Assembly: GCA_934661715.1 (NCBI GenBank)
Contig: CAKUJL010000096.1
Span: 1-6,188 of the forward strand
Origin: an uncultured Oscillospiraceae bacterium
GTDB taxonomy: Bacteria; Bacillota; Clostridia; Oscillospirales; Oscillospiraceae
Direction: 5' to 3'
Length of the DNA stretch: 6,188 nucleotides
The notes under the pieces were generated by a model. The model did no database searches. It worked only from the letters and a program-made list of their open reading frames with translations, and was not told the DNA's origin. Below, piece after piece: positions 5,433 to 6,188 of this stretch (positions are counted from its first letter, which is position 1; every line of letters starts with the position of its first letter). Position numbers and translations under genes: made by a program.

Positions 5433-5543
5433 ATGAAAAAGGCAATGTATCTGATCTGCGGCTGTGGCGCTCCCGTTTTTGTTTCGGGCGGCAGTGTTTT
5501 CAAAACGCCGGATCGGTGTTTTTCCAAGATAGAGGAATTGTGA
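5433..5543 (+). CDS. Putative 36-residue leader peptide of the uracil permease
   Basis: A short reading frame inside the permease leader, beginning MKKAMYLICGCGAPVFV and ending KIEEL. AAGGGAG (5417-5423) lies nine bases before the ATG. The frame contains Cys9, Cys11 and Cys29, no membrane helix and no recognised domain. Its TGA (5541-5543) forms the last three bases of the 5' arm of a strong terminator hairpin, so translation to the end should block that hairpin. That placement, rather than the peptide sequence, is the main argument that it is a regulatory leader. U-rich stretches lie within it (5476-5484, 5497-5500, 5519-5523), possible UTP-sensitive pause sites. It could still be a chance frame, or a small Cys-containing protein in its own right; no homologue is recognised. 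Confidence 0.5.
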   Translation: MKKAMYLICGCGAPVFVSGGSVFKTPDRCFSKIEEL

Positions 5544-5574
5544 TTGGTGTTTCCATTCACAGTTCCTTTTTTTT
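5534..5574 (+). terminator. Leader terminator (attenuator) upstream of the uracil permease
   Basis: GGAATTGTGA (5534-5543) pairs fully with TCACAGTTCC (5557-5566), with one G-U pair. The stem can extend by TGG (5545-5547) with CCA (5553-5555) across a single T-T mismatch, leaving a five-base loop. Eight Ts follow (5567-5574). It lies about 130-170 bases after the predicted transcription start and about 50 bases before the permease ATG, with no complete long gene before it. An intrinsic terminator in that place is expected to act as an attenuator. Confidence 0.82.
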
Positions 5575-5622
5575 GGACCTGAACGCCGCCTCCCGAACGC
5601 GGATTAAGAGAGGAGATCAAAA

Positions 5623-6188
5623 ATGGGTAAAAAGAAGATTCCCGAAGAAGGCATCTATGATGCAAGACAGCTCGGCGCAGGCCGGATGTTCGTGCTCGGC
5701 TTCCAGCACATGTTCGCAATGTTCGGCGCGACGGTTCTGGTCCCGATCCTGACGGGCCTTGACGTCTCGACGACGCTCCTGTTCGCCGGTCTCGGCACGC
5801 TCCTGTTCCACCTCATCACCGGCGGCATCGTCCCGGCATTCCTCGGTTCGTCGTTCGCCTTCCTCGGCGGCTACGCAACCATCGCTCCCATGATCGACGG
5901 CCAGCCGAACAGCGAAATGCTTCCCTACGCCTGCTTCGGCGTCGCGTGCGCAGGTCTTGTGTACGTCGTGCTCGCGGGTCTGTTCAAAGCCTTCGGCGCC
6001 AAGAAGGTCATGCGCTTCTTCCCGCCGATCGTCACCGGCCCCATCATCATCGCCATCGGCCTGAACCTGTCGTCTTCCGCCATCAACAACTGCGCGCAGA
6101 ACTGGTGGATCGCGATGGTCGCCATCGTCATCATCATCGCCGCCAACATCTGGGGCAAGGGCATGATCAAGATCATCCCCATTCTGCT
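5623..6188 (+). CDS. uraA: NCS2-family nucleobase permease, probably uracil permease, N-terminal part (runs off window)
   Basis: 188 codons are visible; the family is usually about 420-440 residues, so less than half is present. It is a polytopic inner-membrane nucleobase:proton symporter of the NCS2 family. Typical stretches are GFQHMFAMFGATVLVPILTG (26-45), TLLFAGLGTLLFHLITGG (51-68), PAFLGSSFAFLGGYA (71-85) and RFFPPIVTGPIIIAIGLNLS (131-150), resembling UraA/PyrP. The glutamates and histidine of the substrate site that separate uracil from xanthine carriers lie in the missing half, so xanthine/uric acid transport is not excluded. AGGAG (5611-5615) is seven bases before the ATG. Runs of ATC/GTC codons make the end very hydrophobic, as expected. 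It is preceded by a strong promoter, a leader reading frame and an attenuator, suggesting control by pyrimidine supply. Confidence 0.88.
   Translation, partial: MGKKKIPEEGIYDARQLGAGRMFVLGFQHMFAMFGATVLVPILTGLDVSTTLLFAGLGTLLFHLITGGIVPAFLGSSFAFLGGYATIAPMIDGQPNSEMLPYACFGVACAGLVYVVLAGLFKAFGAKKVMRFFPPIVTGPIIIAIGLNLSSSAINNCAQNWWIAMVAIVIIIAANIWGKGMIKIIPIL

Noticed and set aside
5405..5450. PyrR-binding loop in the permease leader
   Set aside because: GAGTGCGAGGCT (5421-5432) only loosely recalls the AGTCCAGAGAGGCT core; the bases before the GAGGCT part are missing or wrong and no flanking stem forms. A weak resemblance cannot be fully dismissed without a covariance search.
5397..5533. Purine or preQ1 riboswitch before the nucleobase permease
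   Set aside because: I could not find the conserved core sequences of either class in the leader; the TATA sequence here is the promoter -10.
5423..5752. 109-codon plus-strand open frame across the permease leader and start
   Set aside because: Out of frame with both the leader frame and the permease; no ribosome site; it runs through the terminator T-tract as a run of Phe codons.

Overview
The window looks like a chromosomal piece of a GC-rich member of the Clostridia, most likely a gut Oscillospiraceae/Ruminococcaceae-type anaerobe. This is inferred from the gene families (MetV-type methylenetetrahydrofolate reductase partner, DUF2207 protein, clostridial-style Rrf2 regulator and MATE pump), the strong AGGAGG-type ribosome sites, sigma-A promoters, and a GTAGGGGCGG-type palindromic intergenic repeat. 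No phage, transposase, CRISPR, tRNA or rRNA is visible.

Layout. (1) Positions 1-785, minus strand: a metV-metF one-carbon operon. Only the first 11 codons of metF are inside the window; metV is complete and overlaps metF by ATGA. Its promoter (757-785) and a hairpin-bearing leader lie upstream. (2) 887-2663, plus strand: a divergent single-gene unit coding for a secreted/membrane DUF2207 protein, with its own promoter and a strong, probably bidirectional terminator. (3) 2686-2789: a pair of inverted palindromic repeat units. (4) 2813-3320: an Rrf2-family regulator on the minus strand whose promoter is overlaid by a dyad, divergent from (5) a plus-strand MATE efflux transporter and yfbR (5'-deoxynucleotidase) operon, closed by a terminator at 5285-5311. 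(6) 5368-6188: a near-consensus promoter, a roughly 220-base leader, and the first 188 codons of a uracil-type NCS2 permease that runs off the right edge.

The most interesting part is the permease leader. It holds a 36-codon reading frame with a good ribosome site (5433-5543). Its stop codon forms the last three bases of the 5' arm of a strong intrinsic terminator (5534-5574, eight Ts). A ribosome finishing this frame would sit on the terminator arm and let transcription continue. Several U-rich stretches precede the terminator. This is the arrangement expected for translation-coupled attenuation in the style of E. coli pyrBI/pyrE, and I see no PyrR-type binding site or purine riboswitch. The gene-free stretch 5281-5622 is otherwise explained by the upstream terminator, two small palindromes, the promoter and this leader; I see nothing in 5575-5607.

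Functional themes are one-carbon metabolism (MetV/MetF), drug or metabolite efflux (MATE), and nucleotide salvage (YfbR, uracil permease). The DUF2207 protein has no known function.
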